In this document: positions 38,501-48,190 of the stretch, piece by piece
Numbering within the stretch: position 1 is the stretch's first letter
Layout of the letters: every line of letters starts with the position of its first letter
Assembly (NCBI GenBank): GCA_033060915.1
Contig: CM065380.1
Span: forward strand, 50,422,001 to 50,486,000
Source of the DNA: Euryodendron excelsum
Taxonomy: Eukaryota > Streptophyta > Magnoliopsida > Ericales > Pentaphylacaceae
Reading direction: 5' to 3'
DNA: 64,000 nt
Notes under the pieces: model-generated
Told to the model about the DNA's origin: nothing
Seen by the model: the letters and a program-made list of their open reading frames with translations, nothing else
Databases searched by the model: none
Position numbers and translations under genes: made by a program

Positions 38501-41500
38501 CAGCTCCTTCTAGCCTGCATCACCATGACCAACGTTAACTTTGCTTTTTCGAATTAACAATCAGCAATAAAATGAACTCATTTTCATTAAGGTGTTGAGA
38601 TCGAAGAAATTAAAGAAAGTGATGTTCTCCATATCATGATAGTTTTATTTTTACTTTTGTACACATTACAACTTACAAGACCAAAAATAGCACAAGTTGA
38701 TAAGAAATATCTCGCCGAGGACAGAATTAATGTAGCATTACAGCTAGATGAAACCAGTACATGTTTTTAAGCTCCATAAACTCTACATGAACATTTAAGG
38801 CTAACCTTCAGGAACTCAAACCATTCACATAAAAACCCTAATTAAACCAACATTGACATTTTAAATAATAGATGCAACAAAAAGCATGAAGATACATATA
38901 TTTTTGTGCTGAGCAGTTTATGCAATTAATACCTATATCAATTAGTTGATAACAAGCAAAATGTGAACCTGTTTGCTCCAAAACCATGAACTAAAACTAA
39001 TGCAGGGCCACTGTCCCCAGAATACTGATAGCGAATAGAATACCCCCTCCAGTTCCACATACTACAAAACAAACAAAAAAGTTGAATGAAATAATCAGAA
39101 AGCCAAAATCTTAAAATCTATTTATAAAAACGCTCAAAACAACCATGACAAGCTAATGGCCAAGAAATAACATGAAACCAGGCAGCATAGCAAAGTCTTA
39201 CTCCATACTACAAAGAAAGAACTCTTGGTGGCGATAATGTTTTAGAAACTTTCTATAACATAATTATTTGCGTTGTAAGAAAGGAAAGATCTTTTAAAGC
39301 CCAACCGTAGTTTGAAATGAATTACTTGACATGAAAGGAGTAAAATGGAAAAATTGGAGGTTCTAAACCAAACCTACTCCCTCCTATATTCCCTTAATAA
39401 GATCTGAATGTACACTACAACAAGTGATCCTTACTTTGGTCTTAGCTACTCTTTATATTTTATTTTTGGTTATTTTATAATAATGGACACATTATCTCAT
39501 CTTAAATAAACTATTCATTCTAACCCTGTACAGTGCCTATGTCGTATACATGTTGGACATCAATGCATTAACACCTCACAAACACTCCTACATAAGTGAC
39601 TAATACCTCAAAATTCCTAATACAGAACTTTATAATACTAATGATGTGTATAAATGGATTATATTTGCACATCATTGTCTCCTCACTGTGTTTATTCCAA
39701 CCTTCTCGAGGTTTACTACATAGATTGCATTATTCCATTCAAAGACGTAGAGTTAAGCCCTAAAATCTGCTGGGTTGACAATTTTGAGTTGAATAACCTA
39801 AAATAAAGCTTCCATCTAGATGAACCATCTAGAGTTGAAGACGTGCACACTATTTATACGTTTATCTCTATCTTTCTCTCCACCCAACCCCCCCCCCCCC
39901 CCCCGGGTTGTCAACAAATAAAAAATAAAAAACAAAAAGAACGATGCATTACCAGTTCATTGCAATCAAAATCACCAACATTGCTACAAACCATCTCCAA
40001 ATGTGACACTAGTCTTGACCTCCATCACCTTTAAATCCTTAGCTCCCTTATTCTATTATCTCTTCCCATAAAGTGTACTATATTTGATTCCCATCTATAG
40101 AGTAAGTTGTTGGGGAAATGGAAAAAGGCACCTAGACAAATATGAAAGGTTCATGGCCTTATTGCTACATATTTACACGCATGATGAGATTTAGATTTCA
40201 ATATTAAGATTAACAATTTAGTTTAAGATTCACAGGTCACCAAATCTGGAAATCTCCACTCAGGATACTAGGGGCGTAGGGCTATAATGAGAGGCTTGAG
40301 GACCTCCAATTAGAGATATCAGGTGTATCAAAAAGCCTCTTCGGTAAACACGTTTAATGGCACAATATGTCAGTTAATTTACTCTACATATATAACTTCA
40401 ATTCTGCTGCAAAGGACTTGATGTTATGCCCTCTATAAATCCATGGCAGGCCTGCCTTCAAACTGGAGCTGAAATACAAGTGTTTATGCCAGCAACAGAT
40501 ACATGTTTCATTTTCCTTTTAGTGGCCAATATCATGTATTTGAGCCTTTCGAGGTATACCATTCTTGAAAGGTATGTAAAGCAAACCACATCATTGCAAA
40601 ACCAAGTCTATAAACAACATACTTTGTCTTACACATCAACCGTGATCAAGGATAAAGAAATAGATTTTATTATATTGATTACGGATCATTAAGATCCATG
40701 GCTAGTACTCTACACAGCTCAACTAAACAAATCTTGATCCCAATCACTTGGGTTAGCCAAATAAATCCATTTTTTCCGATTGTCTCTATCCAAAGCCATG
40801 TCCTTAATGTTCAAAGCAATTATGTCCTTTCTCACCACTTCTATCCGTCTTTCTTAACTTTCTTCTTCTTCTTCTTTTGGCACCCCTTATATAGATCATA
40901 TCACTGCTTATCGGTGCATTAATTGGTCTATACCGCGTATGGTCAAACCACCTCAATCCACTCTCTCATTTTCCAATTAGAGTCACTTCAAACTTTCCAA
41001 GAATGCATTGGTTTCTTGTTTCATCTTTTCTTGTCCACCAATCATCCATTCTATACCATACAACAGCCACCCTTACAGTCGTTATATGGAACCTAGCTTT
41101 CAATTTACCGAGAACTATATGATCAAACAACACTTCAGAAGAAATTTTCCACTTCATCCATGTTTTTCTTAAGCCTATGGGCAACAAACTCCTCGATCTT
41201 CCCTTCCTCATAATAGAACCAAGATATTGGGAATAGTCAATCTTAGTTATTTCTTGCTCGTTAAGTTTCACTCTATCATCATTTCCACTTCTAGTTTTGC
41301 TAAACTTGCACTCCATGCATTTTTTTTTACTACTACTTTGTTTCTAAATTCTATTCTTTTTTCTATGAGTAAAATTTTTAAATTTCAAATTCTGGAGAAT
41401 AAAGCATCTCTCCACAATATTATCTTACAGTCCGCGCCTACTCTAGTTTCATAAATTGAAACCATCTCATTAGCAAATAACAATCACCACAAGGCAATCC

Positions 41501-42269
41501 TGTTAAATGTGCCTAATAAGTTTATCCATATCCAATGCCAAAAAGATAAAGACACTGGATTGATCCTTGATCTGAGTTTAATACCACAATAATTATTGCA
41601 ACTCTCAATATAATACCCATGGAAAGTATGTTTTGCTAACACTTATTTTTTTGCTTTAAAGTTTGATCCAAGAGAACCCGGCTAGCAATTGAGCAATCAC
41701 GCAAAGGAAATAATCAAGAACTAGGAAATGGACTCAAGTTCAACAGCGAGGTTAATATGTGTGATTGATTTAGGAAAAGAGCACTTCATAGCCATTTCAC
41801 CCCATAAAAATATTGTACATTTATGCATATGGTTTTCATAAGTTAATGTATGGTTCTGCAGATGCTAACAACACAATTCAAAAGTAAAGCTTGCTATATA
41901 GTTGTGAATTAAAACTGTATCCACTGATATTACTGCGATATCACAACAATACCCTAAAAAATGGAGGCCCAAAATCGAAATGTATACCAAGATTTTGAGC
42001 AATGCCGCAATTATGAAGGAGAATTACCAGCTTTTAACTTCAACTTGAGGAGTGTTGTCTTTGGTTTGCTCATCAATTACACGGTCACTCAAACGAGAAC
42101 AAATAGAGAGAGAAAATTTTGAAGTTCTGTGAGAGAGCAATAATTTTCTGGAAAGGTGGGATCGACTGGAAGGGTTTGGCGGTGATAACTTCTTTCTTAT
42201 TCTTTGAGAGTACAAAGCAGGGTAGTCGAGTTTGGAGAAGGATAACGTTGAAGAACTTGTGCTCGCCAT
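21688..42269 (-). CDS. CLD1: plastid alpha/beta hydrolase, chlorophyll dephytylase (CLD1) type, 20.6-kb gene
   Basis: Eight exons on the minus strand: 42028-42269, 38969-39061, 29053-29264, 25096-25240, 24936-25008, 22411-22557, 22172-22297 and 21688-21780. All joins are GT-AG in one frame, giving 376 residues. Residues 1 to about 60 are Ser/Arg-rich and acid-poor, as in a chloroplast transit peptide. The hydrolase follows. The oxyanion stretch is LVLVHGFG (about 102-109). The nucleophile is Ser180 in ICNSIGG, Asp315 is in WGDKDPW and His343 is in VGHCPQ. Conserved blocks [13 protein letters not shown] and [15 protein letters not shown] point to the CLD1/At5g38520 group, which cleaves phytol from chlorophyll during turnover in the thylakoid. 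The family call is strong, the orthologue call moderate. Introns 1, 2, 3 and 5 are 3.0, 9.7, 3.8 and 2.4 kb and are loaded with transposons, yet every exon is intact. Exon 7's donor is itself part of a (CT)n tract. Confidence 0.92.
22139..22170. repeat. (GA)n microsatellite abutting the CLD1 exon 7 donor
   Basis: On the coding strand the intron begins GTCTCTCTCT, so the 5' splice site is continuous with the CT repeat. CA-rich sequence follows it. Confidence 0.9.
23026..23110. repeat. compound (GA)n(GAA)n microsatellite in CLD1 intron 5
   Basis: About 30 bases of GA repeat run directly into about 52 bases of GAA repeat. Confidence 0.95.
23488..23792. mobile_element. MITE with ~30-bp terminal inverted repeats
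   Basis: The left end starts TATTTGGATCCCAGATTCAT and runs into TGAGGGAAAAG. The reverse complement of the right end starts TGTTTGAACCCTGGATTTAT and runs into TGAGGGAAAAG. About 25 of 31 positions agree. Length is about 305 bp with no coding capacity. The target-site duplication is unclear. It lies in CLD1 intron 5. Confidence 0.65.
27003..27344 (+). mobile_element. MITE family A, copy 1
   Basis: One of three related ~340-bp copies (with 28381-28722 and 31000-31340). The shared start is CTA.GTTAC.TGGACTCG, followed by CTAATTCTCATGTC.AA. Shared inner words include CAAACTAAAATATAG and CCTTGTCCGA, and the end carries GACACGA.TATTTCACAAAT. It lies in CLD1 intron 3. Confidence 0.7.
28381..28722 (-). 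mobile_element. MITE family A, copy 2, inverted
   Basis: Reads as the reverse complement of the neighbouring copy at 27003-27344. The left edge has ATTTGTGAAATACTCGTGT and the right edge GAGTCCAGGTAACATAG. With copy 1 it forms a ~1.7-kb inverted pair in CLD1 intron 3. Confidence 0.7.
29015..29052 (-). other. start of CLD1 intron 3 after the nucleophile exon
   Basis: Exon 3 ends within the GG of the nucleophile loop: ATTGGAG|GTGATTACC. The frame reads on into the intron for 12 codons, so the exon looks longer than it is. The acceptor at 25241-25242 restores the conserved continuation [13 protein letters not shown]. Confidence 0.8.
30503..30893. mobile_element. hAT-type MITE, 391 bp, perfect 8-bp target-site duplication
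   Basis: The ends are CAGTGGCGGAGCC and, reverse-complemented, CAGGGGCAAAGCC. The 8-bp direct repeat CATACCAC flanks it at 30495-30502 and 30894-30901. An 8-bp duplication and CAG-type ends fit the hAT superfamily. No coding capacity. It lies in CLD1 intron 2. Confidence 0.88.
31000..31340 (+). mobile_element. MITE family A, copy 3
   Basis: Third copy of the family seen at 27003-27344. Its terminal inverted repeats are clearest here: AAGCTACGTTACTGGACTC at the left and, reverse-complemented, AAGCTATGTCATCTCGACTC at the right. It lies in CLD1 intron 2, 1.7 kb beyond exon 3. Confidence 0.7.
32535..32578. repeat. (CT)n microsatellite
   Basis: About 44 bases of CT repeat within CLD1 intron 2. 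The flanking 31.4-32.7 kb stretch shows no gene; its higher GC and low-complexity purine runs suggest transposon debris I cannot classify. Confidence 0.9.
33000..33431 (+). mobile_element. possible LINE 3' end fragment
   Basis: TG-rich sequence without a coding frame ends in GGTATATAAAACAC, a short spacer and a run of 14 A. This resembles the 3' untranslated end and poly(A) of plant L1 elements, such as the better-supported insertion at 42923-44344. No target-site duplication was found. Confidence 0.35.
34095..35126. mobile_element. solo LTR, 1032 bp, perfect 5-bp target-site duplication
   Basis: A GC-richer block starts TGTCACGGGC and ends CATGACA, so its ends are TGTCA...TGACA as in LTRs. 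The 5-bp repeat CTATT flanks it at 34090-34094 and 35127-35131. No internal domain is present, so it is best read as a solo LTR left by recombination. The superfamily is unknown. The DNA on either side appears to be one older repeat that the LTR split. It lies in CLD1 intron 2. Confidence 0.8.
36466..38418 (-). mobile_element. non-autonomous LTR retroelement nested in the TIR element
   Basis: Direct repeats of TGTT...AACA form lie at 36466-37045 (580 bp) and 38260-38418 (159 bp, internally deleted). They share GGATTT.AA, CATCCACGATTCACA-like and TATGGACCCCA words. A perfect 5-bp duplication CCACA flanks the whole at 36461-36465 and 38419-38423. Next to the right LTR, 38244-38256 read on the minus strand is TGGTATCAGAGCC, the initiator-Met tRNA primer-binding site, so transcription ran on the minus strand. 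The 1.2-kb interior has no gag or pol, so it needed another element's enzymes. It inserted at the inner edge of the host element's right inverted repeat. Confidence 0.88.
38244..38256 (-). other. primer-binding site of nested LTR element
   Basis: TGGTATCAGAGCC on the minus strand, three bases inside the 5' LTR. It matches the 3' end complement of initiator methionine tRNA used by many plant LTR elements. Confidence 0.8.
39888..39904. repeat. poly-C tract (17 C)
   Basis: Homopolymer in CLD1 intron 1, followed by GGGTTG. Noted because such tracts are uncommon and error-prone. Confidence 0.9.
40716..41420 (-). pseudogene. RTE-type LINE remnant (3' part of reverse transcriptase ORF)
   Basis: On the minus strand the segment reads [14 protein letters not shown], then [19 protein letters not shown]. 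Further on come [14 protein letters not shown] and [18 protein letters not shown]. This order is characteristic of the C-terminal end of plant RTE LINE proteins (the YLGS..W.KW.....VL..LK..F.....R.A.LYG pattern). The frame is interrupted and lacks the endonuclease and catalytic reverse transcriptase motifs. Near 40720-40760 the sequence ends like RTE 3' tails (GGCTAACCCAAGTGATTGGG). It lies in CLD1 intron 1 in the same orientation as the gene. Confidence 0.7.
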
Positions 42270-42610
42270 ATACCTATATAAATGTATAACACAGAGAGAA
42301 AAGAGAAAATTTAGAGAGAGTGAGTGAGAAGCGGGGGATTAAATTTGGCCTGTTGGGGATTCGGGAGAGGACTGAAATGGAGTCTTGAGAGAGAGAGAGA
42401 GAGAGAGACAATTGGAGCCGCTGAGGGTGCAAATTGAATTAGAGTGAAAGATATTGCCACGTCGCCAACTATTTCTGGCTGTTTCCACAACAAATGTGGA
42501 GTGTTACTGCAATAAGGGATTGTACATTTTCTCAAAATTGTACAATTTCTCAAAGGAACTCTGTCTCTGAAGGCAGAGTAGCGAACTACTACATCCTTCT
42601 ATCTTAAACG
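42270..42610 (-). promoter_or_regulatory. CLD1 upstream region with (GA)n
   Basis: The region just before the CLD1 ATG contains GAGAGAAAA-rich leader-like sequence and a 22-bp (GA)n tract at 42387-42408, CT on the coding strand. CT-rich leaders are common near plant transcription starts. The exact start cannot be placed. Confidence 0.45.
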
Positions 42611-42922
42611 GTCATTCTGGGCCTCCCACGAGAAGCACTTACAAACAGTTGACAAAATTTCGTTCCTCTCTCTTCTACAAACCCAAAATACCATTTCGTT
42701 CTTCTTTCAAGGTCTAATCGATCGATTTGCTAGGAGACAAAATTTCACATTGAATTATAGCTATCTTAGTATTCATGTGAGTGCAGTTGAAGTATTAAGC
42801 AAGGGTGGTTTTGAAATTGTATTTTCATGAGAGTATGTTAGGGCTTTGCATGGGTTGATTGGGTCAAGATCATGCTACACTCAGAATCAACCTGATGTTC
42901 AGATTTTTTGACAGAACAGAAT

Positions 42923-44344
42923 CAATCAGACTCTCTCTCTAGAGTTGAGAGCTTCTCTCTCTAGGGCTTCCCATTGATCTCCATCCATGATGAAGGCGGC
43001 ACAGTTTCACGTCCACCATAGGGCTTTAGAGAGTCCCAACCACGCCCTGCCCCACCCCACCCCACGCTTATTTTCTTATTTCTTTGGGTGTGTCATGTCT
43101 GCTGCCCGTGTTTTTATTATTTCATCTTTGTGGGTTGTGTTGTGGCTAGTCGTGGAACTGGGTCTGGATTTATGGTATCTACTTCCTTTGTTTTTACTTT
43201 CCTTGGCTTCACAATGAGTGTTATTTATGACTATGCTTTTCTCTGGTTCCTTTGCTAATGGCTATGCTTAGGCTTTGCCCTCCCTTGAGTTTCAACTGGA
43301 CGGCAAGGGCCCTACTGTTTGGTTGTTGTGCTTTTTGTGGCCTTGTCCTGTCGAAACTTTTTTCGGGGATACTAAGGCAAACTAGACTAGTAGGAGTGAC
43401 ATAGCCAGTTTGGGTGGAACCTGGTTACCTCTTTGGGTTGTCGGTTGAAATTTATTAGTCTATCTAGAAGCTTGGTTTGCCTTGGTCCTCTTGAAGGAGT
43501 CCTAGAGATCCTTGGTTATGCTTTTTTGCTGGATTTCAAAACTTGTACGTGTCAGCTTGTGCATGAGAGGTTGTGGCATTGGTAACTTATAGTCGTGTGT
43601 TTAGTCTGGAGCTTCAGTTGAGGTCTATGCTTTCCACTTCTTGGTGGCTGGGTTTGAGGAAGAGAGGGTCTGGGGCTTTGTCTGGTGCTTAATTTGAACT
43701 TTAGTCCTTTGTTTATTTTTCCCCCTTTCTGTAGATGAGATTCTGGCACCGTAGTCGGAGCTGCAAGTGGGGTGTGGCGGTGATTGCAGGGATGCTAGGA
43801 CTGGATTCTGGGGTTGTTCAATCTAAACTCTGGGTTCTCATGCTTCTTTTTTCATAGCCAGTTTGAGGTAGGTAAGGTACTAGCTGAGATGTTGATTCTG
43901 GATTATCTTCAGTGTTGTGTGTTGATGTGCTTTAATGGCTTGGCTATGGAGGTTGTTGACATTTGCGTCATGCGAGCAGGTGGGCATGTTGGGGTCTAAC
44001 TCTAGTGTATTGTGAAAGTTGCGTTGTGATTGCAGACTTATTTTTTTTTTTGGGCCAGTTTTGGCCACATGACGAGATGTAAGACCCTTGCCTTTTTAGT
44101 GAGAGTTTTCCCGCTGAGGGATAAGGCCTAAAGGTGTTTGCTAATGCATTTAATTGCTTTGATCCTTTCATTTAGTTTTTTTTGGGCTTTGGGGCTGTCT
44201 GGTTGGCCTAGTTGTTTTTTAGCCTAGCCTTTTGATTGTTTTGATGTATTTCTCTTTTGAGATGTGTGCCCTTTAGGGTGTCTTGAGCCTCATTCTACTA
44301 TCTCATCTTTTTTAGCAATACAATTTCTTAATTATCGTAAAAAA
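42923..44344 (+). mobile_element. 5'-truncated LINE-like retroposon insertion
   Basis: A TG-rich 1.4-kb block ends in a LINE-like tail (TTTTTTAGCAATACAATTTC, then a short A run at 44339-44345). The 10-bp direct repeat AGAACAGAAT flanks it at 42913-42922 and 44345-44354, as expected for target-primed reverse transcription. It has no intact reading frame. The flanks (42830-42922 and 44355-44500) may be one older repeat that was split. Confidence 0.7.
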
Positions 44345-44659
44345 AGAACAGAATATACTCTTATGAAACCAAACCAACCTGAGTTGATTCAATTTCATGC
44401 CTTGAGTTGGTTCGAGTCAATATTGGGTTTGATTGGTTTGGGAAACCAACTCATAAAAATCGAGTTTTTTCAATTCTTTGGTGCACCCCTAGGAATAAGA
44501 TGAATTTTGATTATAGCAGTAAGCAAAGAGAGGAAATGGTTAAAGTGGTACTTTTGAATTTTTTATTGAGTATGGGAATGCAAAATGAAGCTTTGACAAT
44601 ACTATTTATTTCAATGAAGTAGAGCTGGTAATTCTAGTGAGATAGAGTGACGGCAGTAA

Positions 44660-46760
44660 ATAGTGGCAGCATCAACGACCTATGACATATATATACACAT
44701 TGGATATATATATCTGGCTTCAATAATGGGGACAGTTAATATGTCTGGTTTGAAAATTAATAGTAAAAAATCTAAGATATATGTCTCCCCAAACATTCAA
44801 AGGAATAGAGCCCTAGTTATCAGTTCTAAATGCAATATTTCATTGACTAATGATCTTAGGAAGTACATGGGGGTTCACCTTCTTCACTCTAGAGTTACCA
44901 AGAACATTTCAATTTGGTTCTGGAGGAAATTCAGAGTAGACTTGTTGGCTGGAAAACCAAATGTTTATCTCTAGCTGGCAGGGCTACCCTCATCCAATAT
45001 GTGACTTCTACCATTCCCAATTATGTTATGCAATCCAATGTTCTCCCTGTTTCGATTTATGATAGAATTGACCAAATCAATAAGAATTTTCTTTCGGGAT
45101 CTACTAATGATAAAGAAAAAAAAATTCAATCTTGTTAATTGGGATAGAGTCTGTCAAAGTAAGAGGAATGATGGCTTGGGTTTAAGGAAAGCTAGGGAGA
45201 AAAACTTGGCTACCATTAGCATACTTGGGTGGAAATCTGAAAGACTATTGTGAAAGCAAAGGACATCATTGAGAGAAACAAGAAGCGGATTGTAGGAAAT
45301 GGCAATGATGTCCTTTTTTGGAAGGATTGGTGGTGTGGAAATGAGCCTTTGGCTTACTTTATCAATAATCAGGATATCTGGGACCTAGTTAGGGGGTATG
45401 CCGAAATTTGGCCGGAAAATATGATTTTCTGGTGAGACCCAAAAATGGATGAAAAGTTTTACATGCACAAGATATAATAGGATTTTATAAGATTTAAGCT
45501 CAGGAATTAATTTGGGAGGTTGATATTTTTTTGGCTATACTACCAAAACTTGGGGAAAGAAAAATGGAATTGTATTGAAATATGTTTTATGAATTCCTAT
45601 CTTAATTTTATAACTGTTTAAACTATTAACTTATTATGTTGTGAGTTGTTATTTCACTGCTTAATCATGAGCTTTTTTACCAATACAAATATAGTATATC
45701 AAGAGTCCACATTTTTAAGTTTACCTGTTTTCTCGATGCTTGTGTTTGGGCCACACTATTAATGGTATATTCTCTATAAAATCTGCTTATGAAGTTATTA
45801 GTGGCTTTGTTGATCAGGATCTTTTGAATGGGTTTGAGTGGATCTAGAAACTTGGTCTCTCCCAAAAATTGAAAAATTTTATTTGGCTTGTTATTCTAGA
45901 TAGACTTTTATCAAATAAGCTAAGAAACTTTAAAGCTATGGCTAATTCTGCAGCACGCGAAAGGTGTTTTTGCCCTCTCAAAAATACTTTATATATTCTC
46001 AAAAATTGTATTAAGAGTAAAAGTATTTGGATTAGACTCTTATCTCCTCAGGATTTTAGAAATTAACCCAACTCTTGTTCAATGGATAAAGAGTAATATT
46101 AATAAGACCAATACTGTCAACCAGTCTGATATTTCTTGGTCTACCATTTTCTGCTCTACTCTTTGGCATCTATGGAAAAGAAGAAATCTTTAAGTATCAC
46201 AAAACCACTTCATATTTGACTAGGAAGTTATAAGTGACAGTTATTCTTATGCCAAGGACCTTAAAGAAGTTTTTGAAATCACTTTAAATTCCACCAGATC
46301 TAGAATTCCCAAACTAGTTAAATGGTCTTTTCTTGGTGCTGGTGAAATCAAACTCAATGTGGATGGCAATGCTAAAGGCTCTCCAATATTTGTTGGATAT
46401 GGAGGTCTATTCAAAAGTGATCAAGGAATTGGATGCTAAGATCCAGGGGAAGTATTGGAGTTGCAACAAGCTTGGAAGCAGAAATGTAGGCGTTCTTTAG
46501 GGGCTTAACAATCATCAAAGACAAGAACTCGTAGGGATCCATCATTGAGACTGATTCAGAAACTGCTATTAATCTTCTGAGGGATCCGCTTGACACAAAA
46601 CATACTCATAGAGCCTTGATAGAAGACTTTAAGTTCCTTACCAACAAATATGGCTACATCTTCACACATACTTTTGGGGGTGGGGTGGGGGGGGAGGGAG
46701 GGGAACTTCTTTAGAGATTTCTTAACCAATACAAGAATCGATATAGGTGAAAAATTCATT
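44660..46760 (+). pseudogene. L1-type LINE remnant: reverse transcriptase C-terminus, zf-RVT and RNase H
   Basis: Frames broken by stops and shifts encode, in order, recognisable pieces of a plant L1 polyprotein. First come GLKINSKKSKIYVSPN and KYMGVHLLHSRVTK. LVGWKTKCLSLAGRATLIQ and TIPNYVMQSNVLP follow, then NWDRVCQSKRNDGLGLRK. Next are VLFWKDWWCGNEPL and the zf-RVT-like FIWLVILDRLLSNKLR. Last is the RNase H start EIKLNVDGNAKGSP near 46345. The endonuclease and the YADD-bearing part are missing, so it is 5'-truncated and dead. A G-rich tract at about 46675-46705 interrupts the RNase H part. Confidence 0.85.
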
Positions 46761-48190
46761 GTTTTGGATAGTCCGCCTTTGGGGGTATGTCCCCTTCTTC
46801 AAGCTGATTTGTCAAGAACCTTATTTCCCAGACCAGCATAGTGTTTGCATTGGTTCTAGTTTTTTGTTTCTTGTTGTTTGTTGTTTCTTTTCCTCAGCAC
46901 CAAAAATATATATACACACTTTACGTATGTAGATGATGAAGTAGCAAAGGTGTCACGATTATTAGTGGTGATAAATGCAATGATGATCAGGTGAGTAGTT
47001 TGAGTCTTCAGAATAAAAAAAAAAAGAAGGAAATGGAGTGAAACAAAGAGCGAAAAGGCAGTAAGTTGACTCGGCCAAAGTGGTGGGTAATTGATCATGT
47101 GACATATTGGAGAATAAATAATTTTTGAAGGGTAAAAAAGTAATTTTACCTACAAATATCGGGACACATGCCATTAATAGGGGTGTTTCTATAATTTCAA
47201 AAACTTAAGGGGTGCTTCTATATTTATCAAAAATCTAAGGGCCCAATTAGTTATTTGTTTTTTATTTTTTATTTTTTATTTTTTTTATATTTTTCTCTCA
47301 CATGATAAAATAGACTTGTATACAAGAAAAAATGAGAAAGTCTACACCGTATAATTAAGAGATATAATCCAATCACTATCTTCAAAAGGTGTAACTTAGT
47401 ATAAAACAACAACAACAAAAATAGTTAAGGCTGACATTAAATTCTACCGAGTCACTTATAGTATGATTGATTTTATGAAGTTACTTTTGTGATATTAAAT
47501 GATTTTTTTATATAATGTACACATATACATATATATATATATATTTGATACTTAAAATTATGATAAACATACCGAATTCTTGGTTGGTTCAAGCTTTGCC
47601 ACGTGCTCATACTTGTCGGCTGATCTGTTGACTTTATCTTCTCAAGGGTGAGGTGGACGACAACATGGTTTGGACTTTTGTTTATTTGTGGTTTACATAT
47701 TACTCAAAAAAATTTCTTTGGCTCATCTAGCAAGCATTCCATGGTATTCTTCCTAGCTATGCAATATTGCACATCCAAATAATGTTCTAATTTTGGGTGC
47801 AAGTTTTGATGCCAATGTTAAAATTTTAATATGCTCTTAAATATATTCTTGTTATTGATGCAATTTGCTTACAATATTTTATGTAGGGCTTTTCACTTTG
47901 ACGTTCTCACAGACGTTTCATTTTTTCAATTTTCCTTAGCTTTTATTTATGGTCTTCCTAATGTGACAAATGTTAAACATATTTCATCTAGTTGTATATT
48001 ATAAATTATGAGACTCATATTTATTTCCCAATATCCAACACTTTGACAATCAAACAAAGTATGCTTAGCATTTATCTTTCTTTATTTCTCTTCTTACTTA
48101 CACAACTCAAGTCAAGACACCTATTTTTACATATTTTAAATTCATTTTATAAGTGGATCATCCTAGGAACTTTAAAAGACCTTAATTCAT
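46761..48190. other. gap, no gene; one copy of a ~100-bp dispersed repeat
   Basis: AT-rich DNA with poly-A and T runs. 47808-47905 is a clear direct relative of 52708-52805, sharing TTTTAATATGCTC, TTTGCTTACAA/TTTACTTACAA and GCTTTTCACT. Nothing coding is seen. Confidence 0.5.

Noticed and set aside
44355..44500. Possible hAT element split by the LINE-like insertion (42830-42922 plus 44355-44500)
   Set aside because: Candidate ends (TTAGGGCTTTGCA and GGTGCACCCCTA) do not form a convincing inverted repeat, and no duplication was found.
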